Positions 7,636-16,094 are shown, counted from the first letter of the stretch. The stretch: DNA of 64,000 bases from Aquibium sp. ELW1220 (GCF_030398385.1 NZ_JAOAOQ010000008.1:120559-184558), one strand, 5' to 3'. Numbers and translations are program-made. Notes: generated by a model from the sequence alone, not told the origin.

Positions 7636-8328
7636 ATGACGTCAGTGCCGGCGCGGGGACGAGACATGGACGGAGACGACGACACGCTCGTGCCTGGGAA
7701 GGCACGCCGGCCGAGGCCGCGACGGCTCTCGGACGTGTTTCTCACGCTCGCGGCCGAAGCGACCGGACCGATCACCGTCGGATCCATCCGCGATGCCCTG
7801 GGCGACCGTTCCTTCGCCACGCTGCTCGTCTTCTTCTCCTCGCTCAATCTGCTGCCCCTGCCGCCCGGCGCCTCGGTCGTGCTCGGCATCCCCATCGTCA
7901 TCGTCGCGGCGCAGATGGTGCTCGGCCGCCGCACCGCCTGGCTTCCGGCATCGCTCCTGTCGAAATCGATCCCGCTCGACCGGTTCCGCACCGGTTCGGC
8001 GCGGATCGTCCCGCTGCTGCAGCGGCTCGAGCGGCTGGTGCGGCCGCGCTACTGGCCGTTCTGGCGTCGCCAGGGCGACCGGGTCATCGGCGTCATCGCC
8101 CTCATTCTCGGCATTGCCGTGGTGCTGCCGGTGCCGCTCGGCAACTGGCTGCCGGCCTTCGCCTCGACGCTCGTCGGGCTCGCCCTGTCGGAGCGCGACG
8201 GCATCCTGTTCGGCATCGCGGTGGCGATCGGCATCACGTCCATCGCCATCATCGTCGCCGTCGTGGTCTCCGCAGGGGCCGTTCTGAACCTCCTGTGGAA
8301 GACGGCCGGCATGCACCACTGGTTCTGA
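7636..8328 (+). CDS. exoD: ExoD-family exopolysaccharide synthesis membrane protein
   Basis: A 230-residue inner-membrane protein. After a basic N-terminus comes the ExoD pattern: LSDVFLTLAAEATGPITVGSIRDALGDRSFATLLVFFSSLNLLPLPPG (positions about 30-80), then hydrophobic helices VVLGIPIVIVAAQMVLG, VIGVIALILGIAVVLPVP and a C-terminal pair. ExoD was named in Sinorhizobium for effects on exopolysaccharide and alkali tolerance; its biochemical role is not established. The start may be this ATG or the one at 7666 (MDGDDDT). It sits between two genes of the methyltransferase cluster without an obvious link to it. Confidence 0.85.
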   Translation: MTSVPARGRDMDGDDDTLVPGKARRPRPRRLSDVFLTLAAEATGPITVGSIRDALGDRSFATLLVFFSSLNLLPLPPGASVVLGIPIVIVAAQMVLGRRTAWLPASLLSKSIPLDRFRTGSARIVPLLQRLERLVRPRYWPFWRRQGDRVIGVIALILGIAVVLPVPLGNWLPAFASTLVGLALSERDGILFGIAVAIGITSIAIIVAVVVSAGAVLNLLWKTAGMHHWF

Positions 8329-8463
8329 GCCGGCGCGCCGCCGCCGTCGCAATCTCCTGTCCGCATTGCGACGTCGCTTTTGAAGGCGCTCACGTCGCCA
8401 CATGAGAAGCGGCGACCGGCGCGTTCCGGCACATCTCGTGACAGATCCTCTGGAGCAAGGCCG

Positions 8464-8766
8464 ATGGCCGAACTGATCGTCGTCTACTGGCGGGACATTC
8501 CCGCGCAGGTCATCGTCAAGAAGGGCCGCGCCAACGCCAAGCGCGAACTGCCGCTGCGCTTCACCGAGGCCATCGACATGGCGGCGATGCGGTCCGGCGC
8601 GGCCGAGAGCGGCGCCTATCTGGAAGAGTGGCGCAAGGCTGCCCCGGTGCCGGTCGGCGACGATCTCGAAGCCGAGGCAGACAGGGCCATGAGCGCCATC
8701 GACGCCGACTACGGCCGCGAGCGGCTGGTCGCGCTGGCCAAGGCCGGGGGCCGCGAAAGCGGCTGA
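8464..8766 (+). CDS. 'Virulence factor' domain protein, 100 aa
   Basis: A small soluble protein of the family Pfam calls Virulence_fact. It begins MAELIVVYWRDIPAQVIVKKGR, has the conserved-looking RFTEAIDMAAMRSGAAESGAYLEEWR middle, and ends in an acidic-basic helix. Despite the name the family has no known virulence role. In alphaproteobacteria it repeatedly lies between DUF1638 and the methyl-H4folate methyltransferase (recalled from general genome knowledge, not checked), so a part in corrinoid methyl transfer is likely. The ATG has TGGAGCAAGG ahead of it. 97 bases separate it from the next gene. Confidence 0.82.
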   Translation: MAELIVVYWRDIPAQVIVKKGRANAKRELPLRFTEAIDMAAMRSGAAESGAYLEEWRKAAPVPVGDDLEAEADRAMSAIDADYGRERLVALAKAGGRESG

Positions 8767-8863
8767 CCGCCAGCCCGCCGATCGCCCTCGCCTGCCGGTC
8801 GAACAGACCGACCACCACTTCAACGATCTTTCACCGCGTCGCGGACGCCCGGAGAAGACAGAC

Positions 8864-9832
8864 ATGACCCGCACCATCGTCGCCTCGGCGTCCCGGGAAA
8901 TCATCATCGGTTTCGACCAGCCTTTCTGCGTCATCGGCGAGCGCATCAACCCGACCGGCCGCAAGAAGCTGGCGGCCGAGATGGTGGCCGGCAATTTCGA
9001 GACCGTCATCAGGGACGCCCTCGAACAGGCCGCCGCCGGCGCCACGATGCTCGACGTCAATGCGGGCGTCACCGCCGTCGACCCGAACGCCACCGAGCCC
9101 GACCTGCTCGTCCAGACGCTCCAGATCGTCCAGGGACTTGTCGACCTGCCGCTGTCGATCGACAGTTCCGTGACGGCCGCCATCGAAGCCGGGCTGCGCG
9201 TCGCCAAGGGCCGGCCGCTGGTCAATTCGGTCACCGGCGAGGAGGAGAAGCTCGAGGCGATCCTGCCGCTCTGCCGCAAGTACGACGTGCCGGTGGTGGC
9301 GATCTCCAACGACGAGACCGGCATCTCGATGGACCCCGACGTGCGCTTCGCGGTCGCCAAGAAGATCGTCGAGCGCGCCATGGACCACGGCATCAAGCCG
9401 CACGACGTCGTCGTCGACCCGCTGGTCATGCCGATCGGCGCGCTGGGCGATGCCGGCCGCCAGGTCTTCGCGCTGCTGCGCCGCCTGCGCGAGGAACTCA
9501 AGGTCAACACCACCTGCGGCCTGTCCAACGTCTCCTTCGGCCTGCCGCACCGCCACGGCATCAACGCCGCCTTCATCCCCATGGTCATCGGCGCCGGCAT
9601 GACCAGCGCCATCATGAACCCCTGCCGCCCGCAGGAGATGGAGGCGGTGCGCGGCGCAAACGTGCTCAACGGCACCGACAAGGACTGCATGAACTGGATC
9701 CGCACCTACAAGGACTACAAGCCCGGCGAGGTCCACGCTCCCGCCCCGGTCCAGGTCAACGCGCCGGGCGACGGCGCAGCATCCGGCGGCCGCCGCCGCG
9801 GCGGCCGCGAGGCACGGATGGGCCGGGGGTGA
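8864..9832 (+). CDS. Methyltetrahydrofolate:corrinoid methyltransferase, pterin-binding
   Basis: A 322-residue TIM-barrel enzyme of the pterin-binding family (MtgA, MtvA and AcsE type). The opening CVIGERINPTGRKKL is the family's pterin-side signature, followed by GATMLDVNAGV, LPLSIDSS, VNSVTGEEEK, VVVDPLVMPIG and TTCGLSNVSFGLP, all in the expected barrel order. In this setting it would take the methyl group from the methylated corrinoid protein and form 5-methyl-tetrahydrofolate. The last 35 residues are an Ala/Pro/Gly/Arg-rich tail (GGRRRGGREARMGRG) beyond the usual family end. The next gene lies after a large palindromic repeat. Confidence 0.92.
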   Translation: MTRTIVASASREIIIGFDQPFCVIGERINPTGRKKLAAEMVAGNFETVIRDALEQAAAGATMLDVNAGVTAVDPNATEPDLLVQTLQIVQGLVDLPLSIDSSVTAAIEAGLRVAKGRPLVNSVTGEEEKLEAILPLCRKYDVPVVAISNDETGISMDPDVRFAVAKKIVERAMDHGIKPHDVVVDPLVMPIGALGDAGRQVFALLRRLREELKVNTTCGLSNVSFGLPHRHGINAAFIPMVIGAGMTSAIMNPCRPQEMEAVRGANVLNGTDKDCMNWIRTYKDYKPGEVHAPAPVQVNAPGDGAASGGRRRGGREARMGRG

Positions 9833-9866
9833 ACGGGTTGGTGGTGCGTTGAGATGGCAGCGTCCC

Positions 9867-10026
9867 GTCACGCCCCCCTCTGGCCTGCCGGCCATCTCCC
9901 CCACGAGGGGGGAGATCGGCAATTGCCGCTTCGACGCTCGTTCTGCGGACGATCGGCGCAGACGGCGGAGAGACTGATCTCCCCCCTCGTGGGGGAGATG
10001 GCCGGCAGGCCAGAGGGGGGCGCGAC
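9867..10026. repeat. Palindromic intergenic repeat (RIME-like)
   Basis: Two long arms face each other: CCCCCCTCTGGCCTGCCGG with CATCTCCCCCACGAGGGGGG on the left and the reverse complement on the right, around about 60 bases. The same arm family recurs near 52200-53150 and 57540-57700. It sits between the methyltransferase gene and the activator gene, so transcripts crossing it would form a strong hairpin. The translated frames across it are not genes. Confidence 0.85.
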
Positions 10027-10062
10027 GAAGCGCCATCGCCTCCATCCAGGGACTATCCAGTC

Positions 10063-12120
10063 ATGACCTCCTCCACCGATCCCCTCGTCCTCTTCATGCC
10101 GTCCGGCAAGCGCGGGCGGTTTCCCGTCGGCACGCCGGTGCTCGATGCGGCGCGCTCGCTCGGCGTCTATGTCGAGAGCGTCTGCGGCGGGCGCGCCACC
10201 TGCGGGCGCTGTCAGGTGGAGGTGCAGGAGGGCAGCTTCGCCAAGCACAAGATCGTCTCCTCCAACGCCCACATCTCGGCCCGCGGCGCCAAGGAGGAGC
10301 GCTACGACCGGGTGCGCGGCCTGCCGGAGAACCGGCGCCTGTCGTGCTCGGCCACCATCCAGGGCGACCTCGTCATCGACGTGCCGCAGGACACGGTGGT
10401 CAATGCCCAGGTGGTGCGCAAGTCGGCGATCGACCGCATCATCGAGCGCAACCCCGCCGTCCAGCTCTGCTATGTCGAGGTCGACGAGCCCGACATGCAC
10501 AAGCCGCTCGGCGATCTCGACCGCCTGAAGGTGATGCTGGACAAGGACTGGGGTTGGGACAACCTGCTGGTCTCGCAATACCTCATCCCGCAGGTGCAGG
10601 GCATCCTGCGCAAGGGCAACTGGGGCGTCACCGCCGCCATCCACCGCGACCTGGAAGCCTCGCGGCCCAACATCATCGCGCTCTGGCCGGGTCTGCACAA
10701 CGAGGCCTACGGCATCGCCTGCGACATCGGGTCCACCACCATCGCCATGCATCTGGTGTCGCTCTTGTCGGGCCGCATCGTCGCGTCGTCGGGCATGCAG
10801 AACCCGCAGATCCGCTTCGGCGAAGACCTGATGAGCCGCGTCTCCTACGTGATGATGAACCCCGACGGCCGCGCACAGCTCACGAAAGCCGTCCGCGACG
10901 CGGTCACGGAGCTGACGCGCAAGGTCTGCGCCGAGGGCGGCGTCGATCCGAACAACGTGCTCGACGCGGTCATCGTCGGCAACCCGATCATGCACCACCT
11001 GTTCCTCGGCATCGACCCGACCGAGCTCGGCCAGGCCCCTTTCGCGCTCGCCGTTTCCGGCTCCGTCCACACCTGGGCGAGCGATCTGGGGCTCGGCATC
11101 AACACCGGCGCGCGCATCTACATGCTGCCTTGCATCGCCGGCCATGTCGGCGCGGACGCCGCCGGCGCGACGCTGTCGGAAGGGCCGCACCGGCAGGACC
11201 GCATGATGCTGCTCGTCGACGTCGGCACCAATGCCGAGATCGTGCTCGGCAACCGCGAGCGCATCGTGGCCGCCTCCTCGCCCACCGGCCCCGCCTTCGA
11301 GGGCGCGGAGATCTCGGCCGGCCAGCGCGCCGCGCCCGGCGCCATCGAGCGCGTCCGCATCGATCCGGCCACGCTCGAGCCGCGCTTCAAGATCATCGGC
11401 TCGGACCTGTGGTCGAACGAGCCCGGGTTCGACGCCGATGCCGAACGCCTCGGCATCACCGGCATCTGCGGCTCGGCCATCATCGAGGTCGTGGCGGAGA
11501 TGTACCTCGCCGGCATCATCTCGGAGGACGGCGTGATCGACGGCGCGCTCGCCGCGCGCAGCCCGCGCATCCGCCAGACCGGGCGGACCCATTCCTACCT
11601 GCTGCACCACGGCAAACAGGAGATTTCCGTCACGCAGAACGACGTCCGCGCCATCCAGCTCGCCAAGTCGGCGCTCTATGCCGGCGTCAAGCTGCTGATG
11701 GAAAAACTCGGCGTCGACCATGTCGACACGATCGCGCTCGCCGGCGCCTTCGGCTCCTTCATCGATCCCAAATACGCCATGGTGCTCGGCCTGATCCCCG
11801 ATTGCGACCTTGCCGAGGTCAAGGCGGTCGGCAACGCCGCCGGCACCGGCGCGCTGATGGCGCTGCTCAACCGCGACTACCGGCGCGAGATCGAGCAGAC
11901 GGTGCAGCGCATCGAGAAGATCGAGACGGCGCTCGAGCCGCGTTTCCAGCAGCATTTCGTCAACGCCATGGCGCTGCCCAACAAGGTCGACGCCTTCCCG
12001 CATCTGGCGCAGGCTGTCACCCTGCCCGTCCGCTCGACCACGGTCGATGCGACGACCGGCGACTCCACCCCGCGCCGCCGCTCCCGCGAGGAACGCGACG
12101 CGCGGCGGAACCGAAGCTGA
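10063..12120 (+). CDS. [2Fe-2S] ASKHA-domain reductive activator of corrinoid proteins (RamA-like)
   Basis: A 685-residue protein with a plant-type ferredoxin domain at the N-terminus: Cys41, Cys47, Cys50 (VCGGRATCGRC) and Cys95 (LSCSA) fit Cx5Cx2C...C. A linker domain follows to about residue 210, then a DUF4445/ASKHA ATPase-like fold: ACDIGSTTIAMHL near 225-237, LLVDVGTNAEIVLG near 385-398, and LAGAFGSF near 560. Such proteins restore oxidised Co(II) corrinoid to active Co(I), coupling ATP use to electron transfer from an Fe-S cluster. RamA of methanogens carries 4Fe-4S clusters instead; the 2Fe-2S type occurs with bacterial O-demethylases and MtgB systems. It closes the methyltransferase cluster. 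Confidence 0.92.
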   Translation: MTSSTDPLVLFMPSGKRGRFPVGTPVLDAARSLGVYVESVCGGRATCGRCQVEVQEGSFAKHKIVSSNAHISARGAKEERYDRVRGLPENRRLSCSATIQGDLVIDVPQDTVVNAQVVRKSAIDRIIERNPAVQLCYVEVDEPDMHKPLGDLDRLKVMLDKDWGWDNLLVSQYLIPQVQGILRKGNWGVTAAIHRDLEASRPNIIALWPGLHNEAYGIACDIGSTTIAMHLVSLLSGRIVASSGMQNPQIRFGEDLMSRVSYVMMNPDGRAQLTKAVRDAVTELTRKVCAEGGVDPNNVLDAVIVGNPIMHHLFLGIDPTELGQAPFALAVSGSVHTWASDLGLGINTGARIYMLPCIAGHVGADAAGATLSEGPHRQDRMMLLVDVGTNAEIVLGNRERIVAASSPTGPAFEGAEISAGQRAAPGAIERVRIDPATLEPRFKIIGSDLWSNEPGFDADAERLGITGICGSAIIEVVAEMYLAGIISEDGVIDGALAARSPRIRQTGRTHSYLLHHGKQEISVTQNDVRAIQLAKSALYAGVKLLMEKLGVDHVDTIALAGAFGSFIDPKYAMVLGLIPDCDLAEVKAVGNAAGTGALMALLNRDYRREIEQTVQRIEKIETALEPRFQQHFVNAMALPNKVDAFPHLAQAVTLPVRSTTVDATTGDSTPRRRSREERDARRNRS

Positions 12121-12234
12121 CGGGAGACGTTGGCCGGGCGCCGTCCCGGTCTCGCGATACGAGGGTTCCATGTTCGGGACCCTTGACCATCCCGCCGGAC
12201 GGTCCTTCACTATGACCCCGGAGGGATCGCCCCC

Positions 12235-13209
12235 ATGCCGAGCTTGAAAAGCAGACTTGTCGGCCTCTACCTGAAGCTCACGCGCAAGAAGGCGTTTTCG
12301 AGCGCGGAGGAACTGCACCGCTGGATCGCCCGCGACCGGCAGCGGCAGGACCACCGGCCACCCTCGGCCCTTACCCTTGCGCTCGGCATCACGCAGCGCA
12401 GCATCGACGGCTTTCCGGTCTACGACATCCCCGCAGCGAACAAGGGCGCCGGGCACGTGGTCTATTTCCACGGCGGTGCCTTCTGCTTCGAGATCACGCG
12501 CTACCACTGGCAGCTGATCGCCGACGTCGCCCGCCGAACCGGCGCGCGCGTCACCGTCCCGATCTATCCCCTCGCGCCCGAGCACGATTTCCACGCCATG
12601 TTCCGCATGGCGATGGAAACCTACCGCGCGGTGCTCGGCGAAAGCCCGGCAAGCGAGGTCGTGTTCATGGGCGATTCGGCCGGCGGCAACATGGCGGTGG
12701 TGCTGACGATGCTCGCGGCCGAGCGGCGCCTGCCCCTGCCCGGCCGCCACGTGCTGATCTCGCCCGGCCTCGACATGACGGCCGGCGAGGCGATGGTGGA
12801 GGCAGCGCTCGACGATCCCTGGCTCGACGTGCCGGGCGGCATGGAAGCGATCCGGCTCTATTGCGCAGGCCTAGACGTCGCCGACTGGCGCATCAGCCCG
12901 CGCCATGGCGACCTGTCGGTGCTGCCGAAGACGCTGGTGTTCTCGTCGACGCGCGACCTCCTGCATTCGGGCACGCTCGGCTTCGTCGAGGGTGCCCGCG
13001 CTGCGGGCGTCGACGTCGAACTCTTCGTCGAGGAAGGCATGTACCATGTCTGGCCCCTCATCGAGACCATCGAGGCGCGCCGCGCCCGCGACCACATCGT
13101 CGCCTTCCTGCGCCGGCAGGCACCCGCCGCAAAGCCGCCGCGCGGCCGCAAGGCGGGGCTGCTTGGCGCTGCGGCCGGCCGGAGCGCGGGGCCGACGCTT
13201 CCGGGTTGA
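12235..13209 (+). CDS. Alpha/beta hydrolase, HSL (GDXG) family esterase
   Basis: A 324-residue esterase-like protein. The oxyanion motif HGGAF is at about residue 80, the nucleophile elbow GDSAGG places Ser148, the acid lies near SSTRDLLHSG and the histidine in GMYHVWPL, the order of the hormone-sensitive-lipase family. The N-terminus MPSLKSRLVGLYLKLTRKKAF is amphipathic and basic and could touch the membrane. The natural substrate is unknown. A closely related copy follows at 13282, so this is a tandem duplication. The tail (KPPRGRKAGLLGAAAGRSAG) is low-complexity. Confidence 0.88.
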   Translation: MPSLKSRLVGLYLKLTRKKAFSSAEELHRWIARDRQRQDHRPPSALTLALGITQRSIDGFPVYDIPAANKGAGHVVYFHGGAFCFEITRYHWQLIADVARRTGARVTVPIYPLAPEHDFHAMFRMAMETYRAVLGESPASEVVFMGDSAGGNMAVVLTMLAAERRLPLPGRHVLISPGLDMTAGEAMVEAALDDPWLDVPGGMEAIRLYCAGLDVADWRISPRHGDLSVLPKTLVFSSTRDLLHSGTLGFVEGARAAGVDVELFVEEGMYHVWPLIETIEARRARDHIVAFLRRQAPAAKPPRGRKAGLLGAAAGRSAGPTLPG

Positions 13210-13281
13210 CCGCAAGGAGCCGTCGCTGCAAGTCTCCCCGCCCCGGCCTGCCTCCGGGGCCGAACGTGCAGGGGATCCGAC

Positions 13282-14223
13282 ATGCCGAGCTTCAAGAGCC
13301 ATCTCTTCGCCTTCGTGCTGAAGCACACGCGCAAGAAATCCTTCGCCTCCGTGGACGGCATGCACGCCCGGCTGAAGGCAGCGCGCGCAACGGAGGACTT
13401 CCGCCCGCCGCGGACGATCGCGCAGCGCATGGACATCGCCGAGCGCGCCGTCGACGGCATGCGGGTCTACGAGGTGCGGCCGAAAGCCGGCGTCTCCGGC
13501 CGGCGGATCGTTTACCTGCATGGCGGCGCCTATCTGTTCGAGATCACCGCACATCACTGGAAGCTGATCGCCGAGATGGCCGAGCGGCTGTCGGCGCAGG
13601 TCACCGTGCCGATCTACCCGCTGGCGCCGGAGGCGAAGGCCGAGCGCGTCATCGGCGCCTGCATGGCGTTGCACCGCGACGTGCTGGCGACCACCGCTCC
13701 TCGCGACCTCGTCCTGATGGGCGATTCGGCCGGCGGCAACATGGCCCTGGTCCTGTCGATGACGGCGGCGCGGGAAGGCCTGCCCGGGCCTGCCGGCCTC
13801 GTCCTGATCTCGCCTCCGGTCGACCTGTCTCTCGCCAATCCGGCCATCCATGAGGTGGAAAGGCGCGATCCCTGGCTCGGCGTGCCGGGTGCCGAGGAGG
13901 CCACGCGGCTCTATGCCGGCGGCATCGACCATGCCGACTGGCGCATAAGCCCGCTCTACGGCGACCTCTCGGTGCTGGCGCCGGTGCTGGTACTGACGGG
14001 GACGCGCGACCTGCTCAATCCCGACACGCATGTCTTCGCCGCAAGGGCGCGGGCGGCCGGCGTGGCGGTGGAGGTGCTGGAAGAGCCCGGGCTCTTCCAC
14101 GTCTGGCCGTTGCTCGACATGCCCGAAGCCGTCCGCGCACGCGACCGGATGGTGTCCTTCGTGAAGGATCTCGCGGCGACTGCGTCCGTCGCTTCGCGAT
14201 CCGGATCGGCCGTCGCCGGCTGA
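13282..14223 (+). CDS. Alpha/beta hydrolase, HSL family (tandem paralogue)
   Basis: A 313-residue paralogue of the preceding gene, sharing the MPS(L/F)KS N-terminus and the (T)RKK(A/S)F segment. It has YLHGGAYLFE for the oxyanion hole, MGDSAGGN with Ser149 as nucleophile, TGTRDLLNPD for the acid region and GLFHVWPLLD for the histidine. Function is an esterase or lipase-like hydrolase of unknown substrate. GGGGATCCGAC before the ATG supplies a ribosome site. The 72-base gap after the first copy suggests co-transcription. It converges with the LysR gene 15 bases away. Confidence 0.88.
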   Translation: MPSFKSHLFAFVLKHTRKKSFASVDGMHARLKAARATEDFRPPRTIAQRMDIAERAVDGMRVYEVRPKAGVSGRRIVYLHGGAYLFEITAHHWKLIAEMAERLSAQVTVPIYPLAPEAKAERVIGACMALHRDVLATTAPRDLVLMGDSAGGNMALVLSMTAAREGLPGPAGLVLISPPVDLSLANPAIHEVERRDPWLGVPGAEEATRLYAGGIDHADWRISPLYGDLSVLAPVLVLTGTRDLLNPDTHVFAARARAAGVAVEVLEEPGLFHVWPLLDMPEAVRARDRMVSFVKDLAATASVASRSGSAVAG

Positions 14224-14238
14224 TCGGCGACGCCGCCG

Positions 14239-15138
14239 TCAGAACCGGCCGGTCTCGCGGAAGCTCTCGAAGGTCGCGCGGATGTGGTCGGCCGCGGCCA
14301 GCACCGGGGCCGGCGCATCGGGCGCCACCAGCATGGCGATCTCGTAGGTGCCGATCTCCGGCAGGCCGCTGTCGGGGCCGAGCACGACGACGTCGCCGCC
14401 GACGAAGGAGCGCGGCAGCGGCGCCACCGCAAGGTCGGCGATGATCGCGGAGCGCTGGCCCGCGGTATGGGCGCTCATGTAGGCGACGCGGTAGTCGCGG
14501 CCGACTCGGCCGAGCGCCTCCAGTGCGCTGGAGCGCCAGGCGCAGCCCTCCTCCCACAGCGACACCGGCAGCGGCTCGCGCAGATGCGCGCAGCCGCCCT
14601 TGGCGCCGCCCCAGACGATCGGCTCCGACAGCAGCACCTCGGCATCCGGCACGCGCGATTTCTGCGAGCAGGTCATCAGCGTGATGTCCAGCCGGCGGTC
14701 CTCCATCCGGCGCCGCAGGTTCGAGCTCTGGTCGATCACCACGTCGACGGCGATGGAAGGATGCGACTGGGCGAAACGCTTGAGCACGATCGGCAGCACG
14801 CGCTCGCCGAAATCGTCGGGCGAGCCCAGCCGCACGACGCCGGTGATGTCGGGGACGATGAACTTCGCCACCGCCTCACGATTGATCGACAGGAGCCGTC
14901 GCGCATAGCCGAGCAGCACTTCGCCGTCGGTGGTCAGCGAGACGGAGCGGGCGTCGCGGTTGAACAGCGAGCGGCCGAGCTGCTCCTCCAGCTTCTTGAT
15001 CTGCATCGACACCGCCGATGGCGTCCGGAACACCGCGTTCGCCGCCAGCGTGAAGGAGCCCGTATCGGCGATCGCCACGAAGGTGCGCAGCACGTCCAGC
15101 TCCAGCAGCGGCAGCGGGTGGTTCAGAGGAGCGTTCAC
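14239..15138 (-). CDS. LysR-family transcriptional regulator
   Basis: A 299-residue LysR protein. The N-terminal winged helix is LLELDVLRTFVAIADTGSFTLAANAVFRTPSAVSMQIKKLEEQLG in form (residues about 11-55), and the periplasmic-binding-like effector domain starts near GVVRLGSPDDFGERVLP at about 100. The effector is unknown. It is divergent from the DUF1127 gene at 15257, sharing an AT-richer 118-base spacer with TTGATTGAA-type dyads, where it may act on itself. It could also regulate the esterases, with which it converges. Confidence 0.92.
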   Translation of the reverse strand: MNAPLNHPLPLLELDVLRTFVAIADTGSFTLAANAVFRTPSAVSMQIKKLEEQLGRSLFNRDARSVSLTTDGEVLLGYARRLLSINREAVAKFIVPDITGVVRLGSPDDFGERVLPIVLKRFAQSHPSIAVDVVIDQSSNLRRRMEDRRLDITLMTCSQKSRVPDAEVLLSEPIVWGGAKGGCAHLREPLPVSLWEEGCAWRSSALEALGRVGRDYRVAYMSAHTAGQRSAIIADLAVAPLPRSFVGGDVVVLGPDSGLPEIGTYEIAMLVAPDAPAPVLAAADHIRATFESFRETGRF

Positions 15139-15256
15139 GACCGTCTCCGTTCAATTTCTCTGACTGTAAGGCTCATTTCATTTCGATTGATTGAACCTAA
15201 CACCGAGGCGATAGTCAAGACGTGGTCAATCGAGAGCAGCAGAAAAGGAGACTGAC
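15139..15256. promoter_or_regulatory. LysR/DUF1127 divergent promoter region
   Basis: An AT-richer spacer between the LysR gene and the DUF1127 gene. It contains TTCATTTCGATTGATTGAA (15177-15195) and further on GGTCAATCGA, imperfect inverted matches suitable for a LysR site. The DUF1127 gene has AAAAGGAGACTGAC before its ATG. Confidence 0.4.
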
Positions 15257-15436
15257 ATGTCGATCATCACCGATGTCGGCGCCATCGCGCGCCACTGGCG
15301 CCAATGGCGGCGCGCCGCCCGCACGGAACGGGCCGTCGCCGCACTGCCGTCCGACATCCGCAAGGACATCGGGTGGCCCGACCGCTACACCGCCGAGATC
15401 GGCCATCATCCCGCCCGCGACCATTTCGGGCCCTGA
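15257..15436 (+). CDS. DUF1127 small protein, 59 aa
   Basis: A small basic protein with the DUF1127 (YjiS-like) pattern: WRQWRRAARTERAVAALPSDIRKDIGWPD at about residues 14-42, where the Leu/Pro-Ser-Asp-Ile-Arg-Lys-Asp-Ile-Gly core is typical. Alphaproteobacterial DUF1127 proteins have been tied to RNA binding, phosphate and sRNA maturation in recent work; which applies here is unknown. A strong GGAG ribosome site sits eight bases before the ATG. It is divergent from the LysR gene. Confidence 0.75.
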   Translation: MSIITDVGAIARHWRQWRRAARTERAVAALPSDIRKDIGWPDRYTAEIGHHPARDHFGP

Positions 15437-15738
15437 TCCATGGCGGCCGCGACCCGTGGCCGGCGGCCCCGTGCCGCCGGTCCTGTCGCTTCTGCGATAA
15501 GGCGTTTTCGCATGACGCATTTGAGCGGCAAGCATATCGACAGGATTTCTATTATGAAACCGTTGATTTCACGACGTTTTCTGCAGTTCCGGCTTACTTG
15601 GGCCATGTCGCATTTTGTGCTTTGCGCTTCGCATTTCCTGCCTCAGAAGCAGGCAGCGAAGCCTATATGAACGGCAACACGCGCCGCCCCACTCCAATGC
15701 GCGAAGGCCGAGCCGTCCAACAGCATGGAGATACCCCG
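15437..15738. other. Non-coding stretch, about 300 bases
   Basis: The stretch is AT-richer than its surroundings in the middle (15530-15600), with a possible promoter for the 45-residue gene at 15739. No convincing frame is present. A small RNA cannot be excluded but no clear terminator hairpin was seen. Confidence 0.3.
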
Positions 15739-15876
15739 ATGAAGTTCCTCGCCCGCATGTTCGCCCGCCGCCCCTCCAACCTGACCACCGCGCTCGAGCG
15801 CCAGCGTCTGCAGCGCACCATGCCCGGCCAGACCGGCGCGCTCGCCGCGGCCCGTCTCGGCCATTCGCTCGGCTGA
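15739..15876 (+). CDS. Small unknown protein, 45 aa
   Basis: I do not know the family. The protein is MKFLARMFARRPSNLTTALE followed by a Gln/Arg-rich helix and ends GALAAARLGHSLG. It is basic, without a clear membrane span. The ATG is preceded by CATGGAGATACCCCG, a reasonable ribosome site, which favours the short frame over the longer one that continues upstream. It stands alone between the DUF1127 gene and the GlxA-like regulator gene. Confidence 0.5.
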   Translation: MKFLARMFARRPSNLTTALERQRLQRTMPGQTGALAAARLGHSLG

Positions 15877-16094
15877 AGCCCTTCCGCACGGGCTCCCGCC
15901 CCTCGCGCGAACCGAACCCCGCCCGCATGGCCCCGGCCTGCGGGCGTCGTTGCGTCGAGGGGGTGTCAGCCGGTCAAAATCGCTTGTCCGCGCCCGTCCG
16001 CCCGTTGACAGCAGCCATCCATCCGGATGACACTTTCACCATGACGACGTGGCGGTCGTACAAGAATAAAAACAGCCATTAGCGTGGGGCGCAC

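Noticed and set aside
15440..15670. 76-codon plus-strand frame after the DUF1127 gene
   Set aside because: It lacks a ribosome site, starts in a repeat-like GC block and shows no domain; treated as non-coding.
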